Shown here one piece after another: positions 1 through 6,393 of a stretch of 6,407 bases of DNA (positions are counted from its first letter, which is position 1; the number at the start of each line of letters is the position of its first letter). Below the pieces are notes generated by a model, which ran no database searches, was not told the origin of the DNA, and saw only the letters and a program-made list of their open reading frames with translations. This stretch comes from an uncultured Bacteroidales bacterium. GTDB lineage: Bacteria > Bacteroidota > Bacteroidia > Bacteroidales > Muribaculaceae. The stretch spans positions 1 through 6,407 of the forward strand of contig CAMWUH010000128.1 in assembly GCA_947177325.1 (NCBI GenBank), read 5' to 3'. A program made the position numbers and the translations under genes.

Positions 1-174
1 GGCATTGACTGAGCCGGTTAGATTTCCACATCCGATAGGTGCAGCCACGACAGGTTGAGATAAATCAGGAACGGAATCAGCCCCTTCCGAAGCAACCGAC
101 CGGCTTGAATGGCACGCGGCCACAACCATTGAGGTTGCGGCCACGGCTATGTGAGAGAATCGTAATTTTGTCAT
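1..174 (-). CDS. Lipoprotein of unknown function (N-terminal 58 residues only)
   Basis: This is the start of a gene that continues beyond the left edge of the window; 58 codons are open without a stop. The product begins MTKLRFSHIAVAATSMVVAAC. It has a short basic N-region (K3, R5), a hydrophobic stretch and a lipobox V18-A19-A20-C21, so Cys21 should be lipidated and the protein anchored to a membrane by signal peptidase II processing. The residues after the cysteine (HSSRSVASEG) lack the acidic run linked to surface export of Bacteroidetes lipoproteins, so a periplasm-facing location is slightly favoured. The next part (about 28-47) is low in complexity and linker-like; a second cysteine lies at 49 (PIGCGNLTG). 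The ATG shares one base with the TAA of the C10 protease gene upstream, implying translational coupling. C10 protease genes in Bacteroides fragilis can sit beside inhibitor genes, so an inhibitor or partner is possible, but too little sequence is present to assign a family. Confidence 0.82.
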   Translation of the reverse strand, partial: MTKLRFSHIAVAATSMVVAACHSSRSVASEGADSVPDLSQPVVAAPIGCGNLTGSVNA

Positions 175-176
175 TA
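174..176 (-). other. TAATG stop-start overlap between protease and lipoprotein genes
   Basis: On the minus strand the TAA stop of the C10 protease (176-174) overlaps by one base the ATG of the lipoprotein (174-172). The upstream bases (CCGTAATCCGCTA just before the ATG) contain no Shine-Dalgarno-like purine run. Reinitiation by ribosomes finishing the protease is therefore the simplest way to start the lipoprotein, which would link the amounts of the two proteins. Confidence 0.75.
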
Positions 177-2495
177 GCGGATTACGGTTTTGGCGATTTT
201 GGTTGAGCCGTCGGCTGAAGTGGTAACGGTTATGTAAATGCCCGCAACAAGGTTTTCTGCTTTGACTTCAATGCCCTGGAGGTTGAAGTAGCTTACGGTT
301 GCATCTTCATCGGCAACCACCGCTTCTACGCCCGAGCTTTCTTTGACGGTAAAATTAATATAATTAGTCAGGTATTTTGAAGTGGCCGGGTTATAGATTG
401 CGGCAGCGAATGAATCGCCGGGATTGGTTTCACTCATTGCCCCTTTGAATGTTACGCTTTCTGATTTGCCCGCTTCGATAAACGTCAACGGTAATGTGAA
501 GTAAGTAGCTAATTGATCGGTGGCATTGCTGAAGATAACGAGCCAAAGTGTTCCGCTGAAGTAGCCTGCAGTGCAATTAATTGTAGCCGTGAACTCAATA
601 TTGTCGGGGTCAATATTGTTATTGTCCCCAACGATAGCGAAGTTGGCAGCCGTAACGGTGGTAGTGACCGCCGTTTTCACTTCTACAGTTTTTTTGTCTG
701 AAATTATGTTGCTGTTTTTGTCAACGAAGTAGGCAGTGTAGGTGCCGGCAGAGAGGCTTTGACCTTGGAGATTGTAGAGCGAGCCGGAGTAGAGGTAAGT
801 TTCTGACGATTTACCCTCAACGTCTACGTAGCTTGAACCCCCTACTGCGATTTCAGTGCCGGATGTATTGGCAAGAACGAGATTGATAGCTCCCATGTAT
901 TCTGTGTCGCTTGTGTTTGACACGGTTACGTCGATATAAACATCCTTGCCCAGATAGATAGGAGCTTTGAAAGTGAAGTCAGAAACTTCAACTTCAGCTT
1001 CCTCGGCATAAATAAATGTAACGAGATTGCTTGAGTTTACTCTGATTTGTTTGGGATATTTAGCGCCTACATAAACGTGGATGGGATAGTTAACGCCGTT
1101 GACTTGCACCACCGGTTGGATGCTGTAAGTGCCGGCAGTGAGTGAGGAGGGGAAAATGGCGCTCCATTTGGAGAAACCATAACCCGTGGACAGGTCACTG
1201 AACTGAGAACCTTGAGCAAAGGTTTCGTTGCCGTTGGAATCGGTCACTAAGAAACCTAAAGAGCCTGATAGCGTTTCAATGCCGGAGTTTATAGTCCAGC
1301 CGCTGATTGAGAAAACTGAGTTTAGCTGCACTGTAGTGCCTGATGGAATAAGTTCTCCGGCAGTGAAGTAGGGTATGGGGGTAGTGGGATTGTCAGGGTC
1401 GGCAGGTTTAACGTTGGCTATAGCTGTTTGATTGAGGTTGTAGCCGGCCGATGAGCCACCGATGCCTTGGCTGTCGGGGTCAAGGGCGGTCAGGAGGAAG
1501 TAGCCGTCTGACATGCCTCCCCAGCCCCAGTTGAGGTGGAAATAGTTATCTTGGCTGTAACCGTCGCAAACGAAGGAGTGGCCGCTTGAGTCATTAGTGC
1601 CGGAATATTGCACAGGACCATAGTTTTTCAGCTGGTCATATATAATATCGTTCCACTCGTTGAAGCCGTAGCAGTCACGTTCAAGCGCGAGGACTCCGCC
1701 GTCGTAGTTAAAATAGTTGTAAAGCTCGCCGGCCACGGCAGTTGCTTGAGCACCGGAAGCGTTCAATCCATAAGTCATGTTGACGCCAACGCCGCAAGCG
1801 AGCATCAGAGTGGCCACGGCATCTTTCTCCACTTGGGTTGCAGATGATGTGTAGGTGTTGAGCATATTTGCCCAGTCAAAAGTAGTAGCGCCATAGTTGA
1901 AAGTAACTTCCGAACCTACGGCTTGAGGAGTATAGGAGTGAGTGCCGGTTCCTTTCACGGGCCATTCGTGATATTTAAGCACTTGGGCAGTAGCTGTGGC
2001 AACGCAACCTGTCACCGGGTGCTGACCGCTGATAAGGGGCGTCATATCGTTGTAGGGTGAAGATTGGTCCCAATGGGTTTTAACCAGCGGGGCGATGGCT
2101 GCGCGGGCGGGAGCTGCCTGGGGAGCGGCAATGTTAATGCCGTTGGTACGCACGAAGTCGATTTGGGCTGCATACTGCTCCATCCACCATTGCATGGTGG
2201 GATTGATATCAGCTGCAGTGAATGTGCCTTGGTCGCTGTAACCCAGCAGAGCGGGAGCAACATCGTCGGCTGCCACCACCATGTAGCCTTCAGATTTTTC
2301 GAAAAGATAAACGGCGGGGCGGCCTCCGGCTTCAGTTGTTTTCAACAATCGGGGTGAAGCGGCGGAGCGGCTGAGTGTAGACATTGGAGTCGCTTCGGAA
2401 GCAAGGCGGTTGAGAGCCTGCTCCGGTGAAAGCACTTCAGCCGATGCAATGAGCATTGTTGCCAATGCTGAAGCAGAAAGTAATAACTTTTTCAT
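174..2495 (-). CDS. C10 family (streptopain-like) cysteine protease with Spi propeptide, Ig-like repeats and sorting-tail-like C-terminus
   Basis: This is a secreted cysteine endopeptidase of 773 residues. A Sec signal peptide covers 1-19 (cleavage ASA|E). A Spi-type inhibitory propeptide follows (about 21-130, LSPEQALNRLA). The C10 catalytic domain spans about 134-365, opening with APLVKTHWDQSSPYND. The nucleophile is Cys164 in TGCVATATAQ, the catalytic His is His306 in SGHSFVCDGY, and the conserved HLNWGWGG with Trp323 and Trp325 follows. SpeB itself is about 400 residues. The extra length here is about 340 residues of beta-rich, probably Ig-like modules (about 376-480, 500-608, 612-718) and a tail at 723-773 (YFNLQG 736-741, GIY 752-754) resembling a shortened type A, T9SS-like sorting domain. 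Expected steps are export, autocatalytic removal of the propeptide and action at the surface or outside the cell; the substrate is unknown. It lies 39 bases after the patatin gene and overlaps the lipoprotein gene by one base. The family call is firm; the secretion route is inferred. Confidence 0.95.
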   Translation of the reverse strand: MKKLLLSASALATMLIASAEVLSPEQALNRLASEATPMSTLSRSAASPRLLKTTEAGGRPAVYLFEKSEGYMVVAADDVAPALLGYSDQGTFTAADINPTMQWWMEQYAAQIDFVRTNGINIAAPQAAPARAAIAPLVKTHWDQSSPYNDMTPLISGQHPVTGCVATATAQVLKYHEWPVKGTGTHSYTPQAVGSEVTFNYGATTFDWANMLNTYTSSATQVEKDAVATLMLACGVGVNMTYGLNASGAQATAVAGELYNYFNYDGGVLALERDCYGFNEWNDIIYDQLKNYGPVQYSGTNDSSGHSFVCDGYSQDNYFHLNWGWGGMSDGYFLLTALDPDSQGIGGSSAGYNLNQTAIANVKPADPDNPTTPIPYFTAGELIPSGTTVQLNSVFSISGWTINSGIETLSGSLGFLVTDSNGNETFAQGSQFSDLSTGYGFSKWSAIFPSSLTAGTYSIQPVVQVNGVNYPIHVYVGAKYPKQIRVNSSNLVTFIYAEEAEVEVSDFTFKAPIYLGKDVYIDVTVSNTSDTEYMGAINLVLANTSGTEIAVGGSSYVDVEGKSSETYLYSGSLYNLQGQSLSAGTYTAYFVDKNSNIISDKKTVEVKTAVTTTVTAANFAIVGDNNNIDPDNIEFTATINCTAGYFSGTLWLVIFSNATDQLATYFTLPLTFIEAGKSESVTFKGAMSETNPGDSFAAAIYNPATSKYLTNYINFTVKESSGVEAVVADEDATVSYFNLQGIEVKAENLVAGIYITVTTSADGSTKIAKTVIR

Positions 2496-2534
2496 ATTAA
2501 CTTTGTTTGTGTGATATTTTATCTGAAATTTGAA

Positions 2535-4853
2535 TTAAGGGCGAAGGAAGCGGGGAGCGAGGATAAACACGCCGAAACTAACGCCTACACCCCAGCGGTT
2601 GCCGGGAATCGTCTGGTAGTTGCCGTAAACTGACAGGGACGCAAACGGGAGCTTGACCACAGCAGCCAATTCACCATAGAAGTCGGCTTTGGAAAACCAT
2701 TTGCCATAATGGGCTGTAGCATCGGGCCCACATTCAATCGGGCGCCAAGGCACGAAAGCATGGAACGAGCCTCGGGCTGAAAAGCGGTCGGAGAATTTGT
2801 AGACAGGCACAATACCGGCGGTGATGAATGAGTTGGCGCGCATATTGGGGTTAAACACGTTGTAGCTGACAGCTGTGGGGCGGAAGGGAGTAGCATTGAC
2901 CATCGAGGCGTTGTAGCTCTCTGAAATCAATTTTTGAGTTGATGCCACTAATGTTGACTCAATGCCTAACGCTACTTTCGAGCCGATAGGGAAAAAGTCG
3001 CGGTAGTCGACTTCAAGCCCGATATATTTGGTGTTGTGTTTTATTGTTGTCGGGGCTTCATCACTGTCGGGGAGCATACCGGGCATGAGGTTGTAACGCC
3101 CCATAACGCCTTGACCCATAGCTTTGATTGAGCGGCCTGAGGTCGGGAGCACTTCATCGTCGAGGGTGTTTAATTCCCAGCGGAGCATTGCTTGGCCGAG
3201 GTTCTGGCGAAGAAGGTTTTTGTCAATATCGTCAGTGAGGTCTTTGTAGTCGTTGTCGTAGTAAGAGTCGCGGAGGTGACCGAAGCCCGCGCCGATGTCA
3301 AATTTTGCCGAGCGGGCGGTAGCGATTGACCATGACAGGCGGCCAAACATTTCGGTGTGGGAGATAAATGCCGGAGAGTCGGTGTCGTAGAAAAGCTTGT
3401 CTGACTCGTAGAAGCGCTGACGCTGTGCCGCCAGGAGCAACGTTGCCGCCATGGGGTTGTCAGAGCGGAAAATATATCTGGTGTTCAACGCTCCCGCCAT
3501 ATAGTTTTGTCCTAACCAAGCGCCTAAAGATGCGTCAAATGCTTTGAACGACAGAGAGTTGTGAGTGGCTTGGAGATAGAGCATTGAATTAGACGACGAG
3601 GTGATGTAACCACCTATGCCAAACCCGAATTGACCCTTTGGCGAAAGGCGAACGTTGAGATCAAACATCCCGGTTGAGGGGTTAAGCTTTGCCTGGGGCT
3701 CGATGTTGCTTAACATTGAGGTGGAGTAGGCTGATGAATAAGCGTCGAATGCTTTATCGAGGCCAAAAGTCGTGGCGCCGTGTTCGGGGGTAAAGAGTGA
3801 TTTGACGTAGTCATTTTCCTGTTCAGTGCCGCCGCGCACATTGATGCTCTCAAAGGTAACGTCGTGCTGGCGGTTATGGAACTGCTCGCGCCGGCGAGCT
3901 ACTTCTTCAGCGGGCACCCGGGCTTTGACACGGTTTTTTATTGAGTCCATCATCTCCATAGCCCGGTCGTAGCCTATTTGGTAAATCTCGGGCGACTTCG
4001 GGAAATCGAGCAACGAGAATTTGTTGAGGTTAACGCGCATATAGATACCTTCATCTTCGGGAAGGTCGTAGTTGCTGGGGCGCATAACGAGAATATCCAT
4101 CTGCGACATGATGTTAGGGAAGGTGGAGTTGTCGGCATCGGAGGCGTGAACGTCAACTCCAATCATGATTTCGGGATTGAAATCTTCACGCATCACATCG
4201 ACCGGAAAGTTGTCGTAGATGCCACCGTCGTAGAGCAACGAGCCATCGTGCTCAACCGGGTGAAACACTATCGGGAAGGTCATTGATGAACGCACGGCAT
4301 CTTCAAGCGGGCCTTCGCGCCACACCAATTTTTGTTGCGCTTTCATGTCAGAGGCCACGCAGCGGAAAGGCACAAAAAGCTGGTCGAAGTCGCCCTTACA
4401 GGCGGCAGTGGCCGGCGCGTAGATCTGCATGAAGGCAAAGTTCATCGGCATCGGCGAGATAAGCGACGCGGGCAGAATTGAATTGATGTGGATAGAGTCT
4501 TTAGCCGAAGCTGTCATATTGAAAAACGTAGGGCGCGCTTCGGGGCGGTAAAAGAGGTAGAGCTCTTTGGGATCCATGGTTCCGGTGGAAGCGTTGACAA
4601 ACGTTGGAGAGGCGAGGAGCTCCATCATCTCGGCAGGAGTGTAACCGGCAGCGTAGAGAGAGCCGATTATGGCACCCATTGAGGTGCCGGCAATATAGTC
4701 GATAGGGATATTGTTTTCTTCCAGAGCTTGAATAACACCAACGTGGGCCACACCTTTGGCTCCACCGCCTGAAAGCACGAGACCGACGCCCCGGCCGGCG
4801 TTAGCATTTAACGATAATAAAGCGATTACGATTGCGAGGAGTATTCGTTTCAT
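2535..4853 (-). CDS. Patatin-like phospholipase with POTRA-like and Omp85-type barrel regions (type Vd autotransporter, PlpD/FplA-like)
   Basis: The product (772 residues) should be a lipid acyl hydrolase attached to its own outer-membrane barrel. A signal peptide covers 1-19 (ANA|G). The patatin domain spans about 22-310: oxyanion loop SGGGAKG (28-34), nucleophile Ser58 in GTSMG, the conserved RSSMTFPIVF stretch (188-197) and catalytic Asp209 in DGG. All dyad elements are intact, so activity is expected. Residues about 331-404 (VTFESINVRGG...) look like a single POTRA. Residues about 408-772 alternate as beta strands, with the Omp85-like LPTSGRS at 569-575. Signal, patatin, POTRA, barrel is the order of type Vd autotransporters such as PlpD and FplA, and the length fits. 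I see no clear (V/I)RG(F/Y) loop-6 motif in the barrel. The ATG is preceded in frame by a TAG eight codons upstream with no other start between, and has no Shine-Dalgarno. Whether the patatin faces outward or stays in the periplasm cannot be read from the sequence. Confidence 0.93.
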   Translation of the reverse strand: MKRILLAIVIALLSLNANAGRGVGLVLSGGGAKGVAHVGVIQALEENNIPIDYIAGTSMGAIIGSLYAAGYTPAEMMELLASPTFVNASTGTMDPKELYLFYRPEARPTFFNMTASAKDSIHINSILPASLISPMPMNFAFMQIYAPATAACKGDFDQLFVPFRCVASDMKAQQKLVWREGPLEDAVRSSMTFPIVFHPVEHDGSLLYDGGIYDNFPVDVMREDFNPEIMIGVDVHASDADNSTFPNIMSQMDILVMRPSNYDLPEDEGIYMRVNLNKFSLLDFPKSPEIYQIGYDRAMEMMDSIKNRVKARVPAEEVARRREQFHNRQHDVTFESINVRGGTEQENDYVKSLFTPEHGATTFGLDKAFDAYSSAYSTSMLSNIEPQAKLNPSTGMFDLNVRLSPKGQFGFGIGGYITSSSNSMLYLQATHNSLSFKAFDASLGAWLGQNYMAGALNTRYIFRSDNPMAATLLLAAQRQRFYESDKLFYDTDSPAFISHTEMFGRLSWSIATARSAKFDIGAGFGHLRDSYYDNDYKDLTDDIDKNLLRQNLGQAMLRWELNTLDDEVLPTSGRSIKAMGQGVMGRYNLMPGMLPDSDEAPTTIKHNTKYIGLEVDYRDFFPIGSKVALGIESTLVASTQKLISESYNASMVNATPFRPTAVSYNVFNPNMRANSFITAGIVPVYKFSDRFSARGSFHAFVPWRPIECGPDATAHYGKWFSKADFYGELAAVVKLPFASLSVYGNYQTIPGNRWGVGVSFGVFILAPRFLRP

Positions 4854-4876
4854 AATTGGATGAGACGGTTGAAGCT

Positions 4877-4890
4877 ATAATCTTGATTAT
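4877..4890. repeat. 14-base dyad in the porin-patatin gap
   Basis: The bases ATAATCTTGATTAT form a perfect inverted repeat (6-base arms, 2-base centre) directly after the porin stop codon and 24 bases before the patatin ATG. The centre is too short for a stable RNA hairpin and no U-run follows, so it is not a rho-independent terminator. It might be a protein-binding site or simply chance in A+T-rich DNA. Confidence 0.35.
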
Positions 4891-6231
4891 TTAGAATGAG
4901 AATTGGAAAAGCACATCGATGCGATTGGCTGAAGCTGATTGTCCGGAGAAGTTGTGGCGCGAACCGCGCAGATACTCGATGCCGGCTTGGAGGCGCGTTG
5001 TGGGCTCGTAGAAAAGGCAGAGCGAGCCGTAAAGACCGTAGCGGTAGTCGTCAGGGTCGGCCTGGTAAGAGGGATAGTAGGCCGCTTTGCCGAGCGCCAT
5101 TGTTGTGTAGATTTTAGATGAAAAGTCATAGCGGGCGCCGGCGATCAGACCCATTGACAGCGGAGCGTAGAGGCGGCCGGGAGCATCTTTATCGGGTACG
5201 AGATCGTAGTTGCCGATAGAGAGGTCGGCGGTGTAGGAGCTGTAGCCGTGGCCGGTGTTGAACTCTCCGAAAAGGCTGAATGAGGGAATAACGTTCCAGA
5301 CACCTGAGAGCTGCACTCCCCATCCGGTGCGGGTGTGAGAAGTGTTGTTGACGAGGTCGCGGTAAGGCATGAAGCGGAGCAGCCCCGACAGACGAATGTG
5401 GCTTCCGTTGCCGAAATTGAATTGTCCGAAGGTGGCCACGTCGGGAAGGTAATCGTCAAGTCGCTTGGTTAATGTGCCGTCGGCTGCAATATTATCGCTT
5501 GGCAACTCAATAGAGGCGGCCATTTCCCAACGCGGGTTGAAATTATGGAGCCAACGCACGAGCATCGAAGAGCGTGAGCACTTGCCGTTTTGTCCGGCAC
5601 CGTCGATTGTAGGCGCTTGGGCAGCCCCGTCTGAGAAGGTAGTATTGGCCAAACCGATGGTCCAGTCATTGATTGTAGCGTAAGCCTTTTTGAGCTTGAA
5701 ATAATTGTGGTCGCCCGAGAAGTCAGCTTGGATGTAGCCGGTGATGTCGCCGAGGGTTTTATTGCGGCCAATAATTTTGAAGAAGAGGACTGTTCCGCCG
5801 GGAGTGCCACCGATGCGACGGCGATGCTCCGGTGATGAGGGCACGGTAATCATGGCCGGCACGAAACCATTGGTCGAGATAGAGCCGTCAAAGTCGCCCC
5901 AGGCTCTCATCCTGACGGCGCCACCGATACCCATGGCCAGTTTGGCATCCTTCGACATAAACATGAAATAGGGTGCGATGGGGTCTTGGAAATGGCGGAA
6001 CTGGTCGGTGTAGAAGAGCTCGATAGCGCGCTGAATGGAGTCGCGCGAGGTTTGCTCGCCCGAACCGACAAATATAATTTTTTGGTCGTTCTTGAGTTGG
6101 GCGATTTTGGCTTGTTCGTGGGTCAGACCACGTAAAGAATCGGCGGAGAGCGGCTCGCTCGCAACGGCTGATGATGCAAAAATGCCGGCGATTGACAGCG
6201 CTAAGGCAGAGGCAAGATGTATAAGTTGCAT
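4891..6231 (-). CDS. DcaP-like outer-membrane porin
   Basis: The 446-residue product is a beta-barrel channel of the DcaP-like family, known as trimeric outer-membrane transporters for small, often anionic solutes. A signal peptide covers 1-24 (AVA|S); its N-region has no Lys or Arg, only His5. Residues 32-82 are rich in charged and helical-type residues and may form a periplasmic N-terminal extension, as in DcaP. The barrel begins near 96 (KLAMGIGGAVRMRAWGDFDG). Family-type stretches are KKAYATINDWTIGLANTTFSD (181-201) with TIDGAGQNG (208-216), and ATFGQFNFGNGSHIRLSGLLR (266-286). The protein ends LFQFSF with a C-terminal Phe, the usual barrel-assembly signal. An in-frame TAG (6280-6282) lies 17 codons upstream with no ATG, GTG or TTG between, so the start is secure. 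It is first in the visible run, 37 bases before the patatin gene. The transported substrate cannot be inferred from the sequence. Confidence 0.85.
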   Translation of the reverse strand: MQLIHLASALALSIAGIFASSAVASEPLSADSLRGLTHEQAKIAQLKNDQKIIFVGSGEQTSRDSIQRAIELFYTDQFRHFQDPIAPYFMFMSKDAKLAMGIGGAVRMRAWGDFDGSISTNGFVPAMITVPSSPEHRRRIGGTPGGTVLFFKIIGRNKTLGDITGYIQADFSGDHNYFKLKKAYATINDWTIGLANTTFSDGAAQAPTIDGAGQNGKCSRSSMLVRWLHNFNPRWEMAASIELPSDNIAADGTLTKRLDDYLPDVATFGQFNFGNGSHIRLSGLLRFMPYRDLVNNTSHTRTGWGVQLSGVWNVIPSFSLFGEFNTGHGYSSYTADLSIGNYDLVPDKDAPGRLYAPLSMGLIAGARYDFSSKIYTTMALGKAAYYPSYQADPDDYRYGLYGSLCLFYEPTTRLQAGIEYLRGSRHNFSGQSASANRIDVLFQFSF

Positions 6232-6239
6232 TATAACTG

Positions 6240-6298
6240 TAGTGGGGGAATGAGGTGATAAAACAACTCGAAGGTTGAGCTATAAAAGATAGTGGGGG
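6240..6298. repeat. Two copies of a 9-base G-rich direct repeat in the porin leader
   Basis: TAGTGGGGG occurs at 6240-6248 and 6290-6298, exactly 50 bases apart (CCCCCACTA on the transcribed strand). The first copy is just upstream of the porin ATG, the second overlaps the tandem 23-base repeats. Spacing near five helical turns would place two bound proteins on the same face of DNA, but in an mRNA leader they may instead act as C-rich unstructured segments. No function is known. Confidence 0.4.
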
Positions 6299-6339
6299 TG
6301 TTTAGTGATGAATTAAGAGGGTGGAGAGTGATGAATTAA
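6294..6339 (-). repeat. Two tandem 23-base repeats upstream of the porin
   Basis: Read on the minus strand, 6339-6317 and 6316-6294 are adjacent 23-base units. Both start TTAATTCATCACT, 13 identical bases, and end in a C-rich half; 19 of 23 positions agree. They lie 63-108 bases before the porin ATG and, if the candidate promoter is right, inside the 5' untranslated leader. Possible roles are repeated binding sites for a regulator or an RNA-binding protein; a recent slippage duplication with no function is equally possible. Confidence 0.6.
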
Positions 6340-6348
6340 TAAGTAACT

Positions 6349-6362
6349 GTTTAAAATTAAAC
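6349..6362. repeat. 14-base dyad overlapping the candidate promoter
   Basis: GTTTAAAATTAAAC is a perfect inverted repeat with 6-base arms and a 2-base centre. It touches the last base of the candidate -7 element and covers the region where transcription would begin, a typical place for a repressor operator. The sequence is very A+T-rich, so chance occurrence is a real alternative. Confidence 0.4.
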
Positions 6363-6393
6363 GATATTATTTCTAAAGCAACTACTTAACAAA
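6362..6393 (-). promoter_or_regulatory. Candidate Bacteroidetes sigma-ABfr-type promoter for the porin-led operon
   Basis: On the minus strand TTTG (6393-6390) is followed after 20 bases by TAATATCG (6369-6362). The Bacteroidetes housekeeping consensus is TTTG near -33 and TAnnTTTG near -7 with about this spacing; the -33 element is exact and the -7 element matches 4 of 6 fixed positions. Transcription would begin near 6355, giving a leader of roughly 125 bases. It is the best match I found in the 176 bases upstream of the porin, but the -7 element is weak and a promoter beyond the window edge is possible. Confidence 0.3.

Noticed and set aside
1608..2357. Plus-strand open frames (1608-1847 and 2064-2357)
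   Set aside because: They lie wholly antisense to the C10 protease catalytic and propeptide regions, have no recognisable domain and no promoter or ribosome site; the minus-strand frame has intact catalytic motifs.
2497..2505. TAACTTTG, a perfect match to the Bacteroidetes -7 element, on the plus strand
   Set aside because: It points away from any real gene and has no TTTG about 20 bases upstream; it lies in an A+T-rich gap where such matches arise by chance.
2496..2534. Possible terminator between the patatin and protease genes
   Set aside because: No hairpin with a following U-run is visible; the gap is simply A+T-rich, fitting read-through in one operon.
3978..4286. Plus-strand open frame of 102 codons
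   Set aside because: It is antisense to the patatin domain. Its length is explained by the codon bias of the opposite strand; the protein shows no coherent fold signature.
5469..5810. Minus-strand open frame of 113 codons in another frame of the porin gene
   Set aside because: It is nested in the porin coding sequence, rich in Ser/Pro/Thr as expected from frame-shifted reading, and has no start context.
6262..6290. Weak inverted repeats (CAAC...GTTG and CTAT...ATAG) in the porin leader
   Set aside because: Arms are only 4 bases long and not supported by any neighbouring structure, so they cannot be told from chance.
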